Source: Tetrahymena thermophila SB210
Taxonomy: Eukaryota; Ciliophora; Oligohymenophorea; Hymenostomatida; Tetrahymenidae
Direction: 5' to 3'
Assembly (NCBI RefSeq): GCF_000189635.1
Contig: NW_002476433.1
Span: 531,842 to 595,841, forward strand
DNA length: 64,000 nucleotides
Shown: in pieces, positions 35,237 through 46,442 of the stretch
Layout: the number at the start of each line of letters is the position of its first letter
Numbering within the stretch: the stretch's first letter is position 1
The notes under the pieces: generated by a model
Told to the model about the DNA's origin: nothing
The model's database searches: none
Seen by the model: the letters and a program-made list of their open reading frames with translations, nothing else
Made by a program: the position numbers and the translations under genes

Positions 35237-38200
35237 ATGCTAATGGAGGCTTCTAGCTCAGTCAATCCAAGTTTCTAAATAAATGTAAGATTGGATTTAA
35301 TCATAAATAATTTAATTCCTTTCTTTTAAAAAAAGAGATCTGTCCTATCTCCTCATTCATAAATGTTAATGAGCCCTGACGGTAGAGAACGATCTATTAA
35401 CTTTTTTCTGTCACAAAGGTTCAACGTAAGTTAGAATACAGAGAGATAAATCAACAACATAGATGTAGACAATATATTAAATGATGTAGAAAATTAAATT
35501 TAGTAATATACATCAAGAAGTAATTGCAGGAATAATCAGTATTTACAAAATAGGGAGATTTTAGATCAATAGTAATAAATGAGAGATTTATAGTTTTAAT
35601 TTAGCAATGAAAACAACAGTTAGCCTTTAAATTTGCAATAGTAGAACTTTAATTTTTAAGTAAGTAACATGCAATAATCAGAGTAAGTATAAAATTAAAA
35701 TTAAGATAAAGGTCCATCTTAAAATTTACAACAACAAATTGGTATTTATCATCTATACTCTTTAGAGCAACTGAAAAGATAAGATTACTCAAGAAATATA
35801 TTTAAAATAATCCTGATTATTATGACAATAATAGTTGCTATCAATATTCTATTCATCTTAAGTTTTGTAGTTTAGATAATAAATTAAAATAATTTAATCA
35901 TCTTAGGAACTATCTTATTATTGAGCGCAGCCTACATGTATTCTTTTTACAATTAATATTTATTCTCATTTATTTATTTATTTTAATAATCTATCAAATT
36001 AGAAAAACCTAAAAACTCTGCTCGAATTACTTAATAGCAGAAATTATTTTTATGAGTTTATTCTTTTAGGCTTTATACTTAAATACATAAATCAAAAAAT
36101 TTCCTAACTTGATGCTTATTTTTTATTGGCCTTTCGTCCACATAATGGGATGGATTTAAAGAAATATAAAAGTTGACAATGACTCAGAAGAAGATGACTA
36201 TTAAGTCATTTACGTAAATTAACTTAATTTAGATTTATGAATAAATTATCAATAAAAAATGATTTAAAATAAAAAGTTTACTTACTTTTTAAAGCAAATA
36301 AAAATGTTAAAATAGGCATTTTTATTATTTTTTATGATCTTAAAGCTTAAATTATTTTTGTGATACTTGATTAAAAGTATTCATTCTACCATGTTTATAG
36401 AGGAAAATATTTTTTTTTTTCATTAACCACCCATTTTAAAATAAAGTTATGAAAGAAAAAAAAATGCTAAAAAGCACATGAAATGTATCTGAAAACTTAT
36501 AAAAAATAAAATATTTAAATGTGATTTAAAAAAATAGAAATTAATCTGAAAATAAATTTGAAATATAAAAAGCAAGTGAAATATTTCTTCAAGATTAAAA
36601 GAAATAAAATATTTAAATTATTGAAATTAATGTGATAAATAAATTTTATGAAGATTTATTACTTATTTATTTATTTGATATGCTTTTATTCATTTATAAT
36701 TAGTTAATATTTGGACTTCGTTGCTTAATATTTGTGTAGGCTTTGATGATTCTACTTAAAATAGATTCATTTGTTCAGTTCAACTGGGTTTCTATTTTTG
36801 TTCCTACTATTATTATTCTTGTGCTCACAACCATAATTTGCATATAGACTTTTTATTATTTGCTAAAAAATATAAGGAAAAAAAATCCTATAGTCAATAG
36901 TAAGCTTTGATTTAAGTTTGAATTTCTTCTAATAATAAATTTTATAGATATAGGCCTATAGTGGGAGACTGGATTACTTATATCTACATATGCTTGTAGT
37001 TGGATTTTGTTAATTGGAGTTTTACTCTTGCTTTAATCAAATTTCTAAAGTAATTTTTTAGAAAAATTTAAATATCTAACCATAACTTATTAAAAAGATA
37101 TGATTCTTGCTAGCTTAGTTACAAATGCAATTGTTGGCTTTATCATGATAATCTTTTCTAAAAAGCATTCTTTGGATTTAATGTAAAATAAATCTTAATA
37201 AAAAATTTTTGCTTTTTATTATTTCTTTTTATATTTAATTAATTAATTAGATATTTTATGTCTGATTGCCCGACTCCATAAGAAATGATTAAAAATCTAA
37301 ATACTTTAAAAGTTTAATAGTAAAATTAGTAAAATGTAGAAAATCAATCTAACGAAATTGAGTAACCTCAAATTAATCAAAATATGCAAAATGATTAATT
37401 AAATGAAAGTAACCCTTAAAAATCTCATCAAGTCATAAATTAGATTTCTCAATTTTTTTCCAAAATTGCTCAGAGACCTCCTTCATATTTGGTACAATGA
37501 AAACTAAATCAATTCTTATTAAAACATTATTAAACTTTTAAATAAAATAGATTAAAATGTCCCAAACGTATTTTAAAATTACTTTCCAGGATAAAAACTA
37601 ATTGCTCTAGGACAAAAAAAAGTAAAAGGAATAAGAAAAGGAAATTAAAAAATAAAAATAAAAAATTGAACAAAAGTAAAAGAAAATATTAATAAATAAG
37701 ATTTAAAGTGAGAGCTAAATTGATAGACAAGAACAGAAAGATAGTGAACATATTTTATTTAAAAATTCAAATATACATAAATTTAAATCTCTTACTTAAC
37801 TCACTTTCAAAAATCAAAATCAAAATTCTTAAGCTAATTTACAAATTAAATAATTTAATCTCAATTAAAATAATTTATAAAAAGAAAATAAAATTAATGA
37901 AATTTCTGTTGATTGCAGCAGCAGCAGCAAAAGCGAAAGCAACAACGACAATTTAAAAATTTCAGAAAACAAAAATGAATCATTAAACAATTAAACCTCT
38001 ATAAATACAAATAATAATGATTTAAGCAAATCAGCAGAAGGGTAAAAAAATAAACGAAGCGAAGTAACATGTGTAGTCTGTTTTGAAAATCCTCCGAATT
38101 CAGTCTTTATGAATTGTGGGCATGGAGGTGATTTTTATATTAAAACATTTAAAAAATTAATAATTTGCTTGTTGATTTTTTTAAAAATAGGAATTTGCAA

Positions 38201-38527
38201 GTAGTGTGCTCTTGATATTTCTATAAAGACAGGCATGTGTTTTTTGTGTAGAGAGGTAAATAAATTATTAATTAATTAATTAGTTAATTGATATATTTTA
38301 AATAAGCTCATATTTTATGCAAATTAAGTCAATCAAAATATGGACATGTTTTTTAATTTGAATAATAATATTTGATATATTATTTATTTAAATAAATAAA
38401 TCAATTGTTTATTTTAAATAAATAGCCAATTAAATAAATAATAAGAGTAAAGGATACTTAAAGCAATAAAAAGTATTAAGAAATAGCAAGTATTATATAC
38501 ATAGATACAAATCCTGATAATAAATGA
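35237..38527 (+). CDS. TMEM185-like membrane RING-finger protein A (probable E3 ubiquitin ligase)
   Basis: Eight exons (35237-35937, 36003-36213, 36740-36899, 36948-37182, 37251-37491, 37551-38127, 38191-38255, 38426-38527) give 763 residues, all phases consistent. After about 190 Gln/Asn/Ser-rich residues comes a multi-helix block resembling the Tmemb_185A (Fragile-X-F) domain: FPNLMLIFYWPFVHIMGW and LLKIDSFVQFNWVSIFVPTI align with the paired-helix repeats of TMEM185. A long Gln/Lys/Ser-rich linker follows, then a C-terminal C3HC4 RING, CVVC-x(10)-C-x-H-x2-IC-KQC-x(10)-C-FLC, about residues 690-732. The RING predicts ubiquitin transfer next to a membrane. A paralog lies at 40975-45767; both have a 65-nt RING exon in the same phase. 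A 51-nt GT-AG segment at 35285-35335 could be an extra intron (in frame, no stop). Confidence 0.82.
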
Positions 38528-38784
38528 ATGATTTTATTAATAATCTAAAATACTTATCTATTCTTTGGTTTTAAGTGTTTTTATTTAATATATATATGTG
38601 TATGTGTGTTTATGTAAATTACAATAGCTTTATTTTATTCAGAGAGTAAATAAAATAGTCGAAATAAAATTATTTAACATGAGCATATTTTTTTATTGAT
38701 AAGCGAATGTTGATTTATTTTAAAATAATTTTAAAAAAATTAATAATATTTTTTTTACTTATATTAACAAAGTAAAATTTGGCC

Positions 38785-39435
38785 TCATAAATTAAATTAT
38801 TTAAGAGCCTAAATGAATACATTATAAACTTTATTGTCTTCTTATTAAACGTGATCATTTTTTATTTGAAAGTTTAATTTAGATTTTTATTCACTTTTTA
38901 AATTTTTTTTAGGATCTAACTCAACTAAAAGCATTTCATTCATATCTATTCTCTTCTTAAAGAAAGAAGGGTTGTTTTAGTATTGAAAATTTTATGGAAC
39001 ATCTTGTTTTATGTCTACAGATTATTCTTTTTTAAAATTAATATCGTTTACTAAATATATTTTGTTAAGCTGCTTGTTCTCGTCTTTCTCATAGAATGAA
39101 AAAATCCACATTTTTTTTTCTAAAATTGATAGATCTTCAGAAATCTTCTCATAAGCTAGTAAGAATTCCAAGTTAGCAACCACTCCGCATCTATTAGAGT
39201 CAAAATATTCAATTAGGGACTGTAAGTTAGAAATTGTTTCATAAGGATATTTGACTTTTACAGCATTTTTTGTTTTGTCATAAAAGAAGTAATTGCTGCT
39301 CTTTAGTTAAGATGGATTTACTTTGAATTTAATTATCTGTTACAATCTATCAAGCCTTATCCATTGACATCTTAATTATTTATTCTTTATTATTTCCAAA
39401 TAAGCTTAGAAATCCTTTTGTTGTGATTAATCCAT
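38785..39435 (-). CDS. Unknown 216-residue protein
   Basis: A single open frame under code 6 from ATG 39433-39435 to TGA 38785-38787, 216 residues. I do not recognise a family. Composition is ordinary for a soluble globular protein: mixed charged and hydrophobic residues, no signal peptide or membrane helix. Notable stretches are AVKVKYPYETISNLQSLIEY, GVVANLEFLLAYEKISEDL and ILEKKMWIFSFYEKDENKQ. The last 40 residues become Lys/Asn/Gln-rich, so an intron or an earlier end is possible there. Third-base use (GAT/GAC, GTT/GTC mix) looks like neighbouring real genes rather than random AT sequence. It sits on the opposite strand between the two RING genes, with its 3' end only 257 bp from RING A. 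Confidence 0.65.
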
Positions 39436-40974
39436 TTTTTTTCTTTTTCTTATTTTTATCAAATTTTTTAATTTTAATAAAAATAATTCAGAACTTATTT
39501 GTTAGCTTAATTTTATTTTCAATTTATTTACAAATGATTTTTTGTAGCTTGGATACTGTTCTTACTTATTAGATACCAAAACTAAAAAATTTATCAAAAG
39601 CAAACGAATGTAGAATTTAATTTTAATAATGAAAAAAAAATGAAAATATTTTAAAATAAATCACAACAATAAATTTATTTAGATAGAAAAGATATTATTC
39701 AAATTAATTTATTCATTTTTTATTCATTTTGAAAATTATTTTTTATTTTTGGAATAAAAAAATACTTTTTTTAAGAACTAAAAAATAAATTGAAATATTT
39801 CTAGTAAAACTCATAAAAAGATATAAAATAAACTAAATGTATTTTAAATAAAATAAATCTTAAAATAGATTTTGTAGAAATTTTATTTCTTAATTTCTAA
39901 ATTTATTCCAGAAATCAACTTACTAAAAACAATAAATTGGCAAATTTCAAACGTCTTTGATTAATAAAATTGATTTGTAAAAATAAATCCGTTGATAACA
40001 AACTAACTAATGAACAAATAATTTAATAAAAAAAATAGATTCTTTATTAAGTTGAAAAATTTGAACAAATAAAACTTATTCAACAAATTTCGTTATAGTT
40101 ACTTTTTTATATCATGAAAATAATATTTAAAATTTTAGGTAAAATTTAAGTAATTAGCTATTACTTTTTTAAGTTTTCATTGATATGTAGATATTGGATA
40201 AAGATAATTTTATTGATTTTTAAAGTAACTAAATCTGAAAGTATTTATTAAAGTTTGTAAAATTCAAATGAAAACTAATTAATTCAAATGTAATAAGGTG
40301 AGTGTCTTTTTTAAGTTCAAATTTGTAAAGGTTAAACCCATAAACGATTAGTTTTAAACAGGATTATAATTAATGTATAAATTTATTTTCATTTTCAAGA
40401 TAAAAAATTATTTTTATAGAAATACTTAAATCTAAAAATAGAGACAAATTAATCTTAAATGAAATCTCAAAATCTTAACTCTTTTTCTTTCTTTTTATTA
40501 ATGCAATATTATTTATCTAATTAAATTTACTGAACATATAAGTTTATTAAGAGAGTAGAGTAATCATTTATAAATAAATATTTTGCAATCAATATTTATT
40601 CACAGTAAGATTACAACAAAATATATCATTATACATTACATTTATTTGGCTGTTTAAATTTTTCGAATAAGGTTATAGATAAATTAATTGATAGAAGTTA
40701 AAAAAAATATGATTATACAAATTGCATTATCAATCGAATCTTTAAAAGCAAACAAACAAAAAATTAATTGATTGATTGATTTATTTATTTGTATGTTTGT
40801 TTGATTTTTTTTTTTTTGCATATTTAACTTTACTGCTTTCTTAAAAGAATGATGTAAGAAGAAAAAAAACTAGTAATTAATTTAAAGAATTTACAAATTA
40901 AGTTAATTAAAAAAATTAATATCAAACAAACAAACATAAGAATTATATATTTATATTAACTTTTGATTAGCTAA
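39436..40974. other. Divergent intergenic, unknown gene / RING B
   Basis: 1.54 kb of AT-rich sequence between divergent genes. Short runs ATTG near 40770 and AACA near 40924. No coding frame or RNA gene was recognised. Confidence 0.5.
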
Positions 40975-43900
40975 ATGGAAAATATAGTCGTGGCTGTTAA
41001 TGACTCTTCACACTAGATTCCATAGCAAAGTTAAATAAAAAAGGATGAGAGTAGCTACTAAGTCAACAAAAGCGTAAGTAATTTTACTTATTTTTGCAAG
41101 TTTTGAATAATATTCTATAAAATATTTCTCAGAAAACTAGCTAGAAATCAAGTCGAAAATAAATTTTTTGTTTATTTTGATTGAGATACTATAATTACTT
41201 TTCTTAGGTTTTAATAACTTAATTATTTTGAATGAATAGGGTATAATTGCAATCGATGATTCTATATCTTAACAAAAGCAAAATGTAGGGGAATTTGAAT
41301 TAAACTCAGTATCTAAATACATGAAGCAGGAAGGATAATTAAATAAATTAAATGATATTGATAGCAACAATTGTAACATTATTGAGGATCTTTCTGATAT
41401 TCATAGTAGAGATAATTTAGATTAAATCAATAATAATATTACAAGTAATAGTGTTGTACGCACTTAAACATAAATAGATAAGCCTAAGATTAACATAATA
41501 AAGAGTGAATCAATAAAAGAAGATTAAGAATAATAAAATGAAATTAATGAAGAAGCCAGCTTCGGTAATATAGAAGAGTAGCAGCAAGATTAAAAAGAAG
41601 TATAAGGCGAAAATTAGTTAATTGATTTTGATAATATTGAAGAAATGAAAATAATTGCTTAAGCAGTATCTTCTATTTAGCATAATTAGGATAAAATGAT
41701 AGAAAATTGTAATAATTAAAACTAGCACAAGAAAATGGTTTCTGAAACTGATATGAAACTTCAAAATTTTGATAAGAGCCATATAGAATTTGATAGGAGT
41801 TATATTAATATGAATGATCATTCTAAATTAAACTCAGCAAACTAATCAATGATAGGAATAGATTCAAACACTTCTAGATTTATTGTACATGATTTTTCAT
41901 CTAATACTCGTAGAGATGCAACTTTCATCAATGAAGATCAAGAAAAAGATATATCAGCGCTGCAAAGGATAAATGATAATACTCACGTTCCTCTCAATAA
42001 CCATGATTTTGACTAAAATATGCAAACATTTTAGAATTAGCTCGATCAATCTTAATTTAACAATATAGGAAATAGTATAAATCTTAAGAATATGAACATA
42101 GCAACAAGCTAGGAGCTAAATAAAAAGCTCTGTGATAATGTTCCTGAATCGACAAATAATGCTATCGGTTCAACACATATTGGATTAACGAGCACAACAG
42201 AAAGATAAGTGACCAATAAGTATAAGATGAGGTAGAGATAACTCAATTTACAGATTAATGTTGAGGAGATAGAAAAATAGGAGCAAAAAAGATAAGCTAT
42301 AAGAGCAAGAATTCAAGAAGAGCAACTTAAAAAACAATAATAATAACAGTAATAGCAATAAATTTCAATAGGAAATTAAAATAATAATGCAAATGAAGAA
42401 GCTAACCGTTAAGTAAATGAAGAAAATATTTAGTTAAAACGAAAGAGAGATAATTAAAATGAGCATAGAAATGTTTAAAATGGAACTGACGAAAGCAATA
42501 TGAATTAAAATAATAATGATGAAAGCCAATTTGAAAACAATTTAAGCAACTAAATATTCTAAAAAACCTTGATAGTATAGCTTAAGTTGTGTATTTTATC
42601 AGTTTTGGGATTTCTAGTTTTTTTTGATGAAAAAGTGATCAACAATATCTTTATCTTCGTCTCACTTATCATTTTTATGATATTTTTTTACAAGGGAATT
42701 ATTGCCATCAGAGTTTATAAGTAAATAAATAAATATTATTTATTATTTTATTTTTAATGAATCAATATTCATATAATATTTTTCTTTAAATATTTACATT
42801 TTCATAATACCAATAATTAATATATTTTGTGGTGGGGAGCTGTTCTGTTTGCTATCTAATTATTAATAGTAATTTTGTTCGAAGTCATTTAATTTTAAAT
42901 TAACGAGTTAGTATTACCAATAAAAATGGATAGCTAATTACCACCCAATTTATTTTTAAATTTTAAGACAAACAGCTTTTGAATAAATGTTTATTTTCTG
43001 AAATTAACTAATCATTTTAAGATAATTTTTAATATTATTTATTTTAAATAAAAGCCGCATCAAGATTTTAAATGTGCAGGATAAATTTTAGTTGGTAGAA
43101 ACGTGTAGCTTATTTTTATTATTTGTGGCTCTATATATAGTAGTTCAAAACTTTCACTATTCATCGACTCTAGTTTTAATTTATACTCCATTTATACACA
43201 TATTTTGGTGGAGATCAGTCATGAAAAGATCAAATTCTAGTAGCTTTATTACTAATGTAACTCACCTTTTGTTTAAATTAAATAACCTGATTACAAAAAT
43301 ATCATTTTAAAAATTAGATTCAACTCTTTTTCAGAATATTTGTATTTATATAATGCTTTATCATCGCATTGAGATATGATAAATTTATATAATGGGATTG
43401 GCTTGTAGTCTTCATACCTTGCTGGTTGCTGCTAGTTGGATTTATCTTTTATTTTATTCAAATTTTTATATTGACAGTTTGGTATTACATCAACTTTTTA
43501 AGGGGACAAGCTTCTTCTACTGATGGTAAATTAAATTTAAATACAACTCCAATATAAATTAATTAATTAATATAATATTTTAAATTAAAAGCATTTGGAT
43601 TCCTGTGGGGCATGATTTCTTTTACTATTTATGCTGTATGTTTCTATTTTGGAACTGTTTCTCTAATGCAATATTTTGACAATCAGGGTTATGGTAATAA
43701 ATTAATTAATTAATTAATTAATTATACTTAATTTAAAAACTTTTGATATTTTTAAAAGAAATTAGAAATTATTTTTTTTATTCAAATAAAATGGATAGAC
43801 AGTTATTGCAATTTTAATTAAAGATTTTTCAATAGAAATTTATTATTTTAAGAAAATAACAGTTTTTTAAAATAAAAGTTGACCACTCTATCTATTTTCA

Positions 43901-45767
43901 GTTAGATTAAGAATGGTCATTACAATATTCAATATCAAATTTTTAATGATTAAAAAGCTTTTAATTCAAAAAGAAATAATCGACAATTATTGTCATTTTT
44001 ATTAAACCTCTTTCAACAGAAATTCAGAATTTTCTAATCAAGTAATTATTTTAAGAAAAAAAAGCTTTTTAGAATTAAAGTTAGTAAGTAACTTTACCTA
44101 TTTTCAGTTATTTTAAGAATAGGAATGAGCCAGCATTACTTCATTTAGTATCATATTTTTAATGATACTTAATAATATTTTTTATTAATGAATTAACTTT
44201 ACCACTCAATCAATATTGTTTAATATAATACTTTTAACAATACTTACTACAATTATAATTGATGAATAACTAACTAACTAACTAACTATTTTAACTTATT
44301 TTTATTTTATTTATAATTTATTAATTTTAAATTTATATAAATTATTTTTTATAAAAAGTTTAAATTTAAAAGACTATGCTATTATATATTATAATGAACT
44401 TTTGTCTATTGTTGTTTGATATCTTGTTTAGGGAAAGGATTAAGTATGTTTAAATACCTGCAATAATTATTTTATTTATTATAATTTTAAATAGAAAGTA
44501 TATATTTGAATAGAATAGAGAAAAATTAAGAGAAGAATAACTACAATAAAACTAAGAGGAAATTAGGAGAAACATAGAAAATAATATATAAAATATAATT
44601 AGATAATCAGGATCAACGCATTCGAATATCGAGGAAGTTTAATAAAATAACTAAAAGATAAAAAAGAAGTACTTATAAAGCAATATAAAATCCAGAAATT
44701 TTAACATCCCTCTTTTTATGGTATTTTTTTTGAGCATAAAATTTTCGTTTTAAATTAAAAATGAAAATATATATATATATATAAATTAGGTTTAGAACTC
44801 AACAACTTACTTCAGGTAGGTAGATTAAATAAAAAAAGATATAGAGAATTAATAAAACGAAATTATTGATACTAACAGAATTGGAAATACCTAGAGGTAA
44901 TTGAGAGGTAATATAATTAATTAATATGTAGTTTAAGCTCATTCTTTAAATCAAATATAAGAAATAGCTAATATGAAAGAAAAAGAGACAATTACAGATA
45001 GGTAAAAAGATCAATCTTTAGCATCAAGGAATATGCTTATGAATCATTTAAGCAACTAAAACGAAAGTAACCTTAACGGTTTACCAATAGAGAGATTAGA
45101 AAATCTAATTAATTCTCCAAAAAAAGATATGATATATTAATAAAAGACATTTAACCAAACTAGACATGCTTAATTGCCTAATAATAGGGTAGGGTAATAA
45201 AGAAATAGTGTTAAAAGCGATTAAAATTAAATATACTGCCCTTCTGTTAAATCATTTAACTCAGACAAAGAGTAACAAACTTGTCTTGTTTGCTTTGTAA
45301 ATTAGCCAAATTCCGTTCTAATGCCATGCGGCCATGGAGGTAAATTTTAAACCTAATTAAATCAAGAGTTAAAAAAACATTTTAATTTAAAGTCTCATAA
45401 ATATTCTTATCTGACATTAAAAAAAACGATCTTGTTGCCTTTTAAATTTTTAAATTTATGTAGAAAACCTTCATAAACTTTTATTTTTACAATTTATTTA
45501 GGAATATGTGCAGACTGTGCTAAAGATGTTTGCAAAAAGAATGGATGCTGCTACTTGTGTAGACAGGTAATTAATTTATTACAAAAATAACTTGATTCTT
45601 ACTTAGAAAATAATAAATAATTAAAGGAAATTTAAAATATATACTAACTTGAAAGTGGAAACAATAACAATAACTAAGGAAAATACAGAAAAGTTATAGG
45701 AATAACTGAAGTAAGGAGAAAATAAAAAAAGAAACGCGCTGTAGATTCAACAAATCAAATTAATTGA
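40975..45767 (+). CDS. TMEM185-like membrane RING-finger protein B (probable E3 ubiquitin ligase)
   Basis: Ten exons proposed: 40975-41073, 41240-42720, 43055-43256, 43318-43525, 43592-43693, 44432-44447, 44495-44720, 44790-45339, 45502-45566, 45627-45767; 1029 residues. About 470 Asn/Gln/Glu-rich residues lead to a membrane block: LFLLFVALYIVVQNFHYSST with IYTPFIHIFWW, then FIIALRYDKFIQWDWLVVFI, which matches TMEM185 FIFIALRLDKIIHWPWLVVC closely. A coiled, charged linker and a C3HC4 RING follow (CLVC, CGHGG, CADC, CYLC; about 941-983). It is a paralog of RING A, with the same 65-nt RING exon and phases, but lacks the last membrane pair of A. Weakest points are the 16-nt exon at 44432-44447, whose 5' splice site GTTTAA is poor, and the 69-nt stop-free intron at 44721-44789. 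Confidence 0.78.
43797..44185 (+). repeat. Diverged tandem duplication inside a RING B intron
   Basis: Two adjacent units of about 180-200 bp (about 43797-43975 and 43978-44185) share collinear blocks: GACAGTTATTG / GACAATTATTG, CAATAGAAATT / CAACAGAAATT, ATTATTTTAAGAAAA in both, and CTATTTTCAG then TTTTTAATGAT in both. They lie in the 738-nt intron 43694-44431, the longest of this gene. Similarity is partial and the units have no coding potential. Confidence 0.65.
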
Positions 45768-46442
45768 ATCCAACCAACCAATTTCATTTTAAAAGTAAAT
45801 AATTTTCCAGACTCAAAAAAGTAAAAAATATATTCAAATAACTAAAGATTTCTCTTTATAATTAATAAACTGGTAAAACATAGTAACTAAATTCGTTTTA
45901 ATAAAAATTAATGTAAAAAATAATTAAAAAAAAAATAGTTTTTCGCTGATTTTAATAAATAAATAAAGAAACAGCTTAAAAATAAATAAAGAATATATAT
46001 TAATTGTAAACAAAATTATTTATTTATTTATTTATTTACTTACTTACTTATAAAATTGTTATGATTATAAATACATTTGTATATTATAATTTAACAGTCT
46101 AATTAATTAATTTATTAAATTAATCACTTCACTTTTTAACTGAAATTTTTGTTTTTATTGTTGATAATAATATTCTATATCTGTTTATTCATTCATTCAT
46201 TAATTCATTTGCTTGTTTGTATGTCCGATCATTCATAAATTCATTAATTAATCAAATTTTATTTTACCTTCTATTTAAAATTCTACTTTGGCGATTAATT
46301 AATTTGCATTACTATTTGCCTTTAATTTATCAATATTTATTAAAAAGAATTATTAAATAGAAATCAATCTATCTGACTATAAAAAGAGATCTATCAAAAG
46401 TTTAATCAAAAAGAATATACATTATAATTTAAACATAAAATT
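45768..46442. other. Intergenic, RING B 3' / CTFKP gene 5'
   Basis: 675 bp, AT-rich with TTTA and TTCA tetranucleotide runs near 46020-46060 and 46190. Nothing else was seen; the promoter of the gene at 46443 should be in the right part. Confidence 0.5.

Noticed and set aside
42818..42965. Hydrophobic frame ILWWGAVLFAIQLLIVILF in the RING B region
   Set aside because: It has no upstream AG acceptor, and the phase of the flanking exons joins perfectly when it is left within the 334-nt intron 42721-43054.
45105..45765. Idea that the second RING block is a separate short gene
   Set aside because: Exons upstream join in phase from 40975, and the whole architecture mirrors RING A, so a single gene is the simpler reading.
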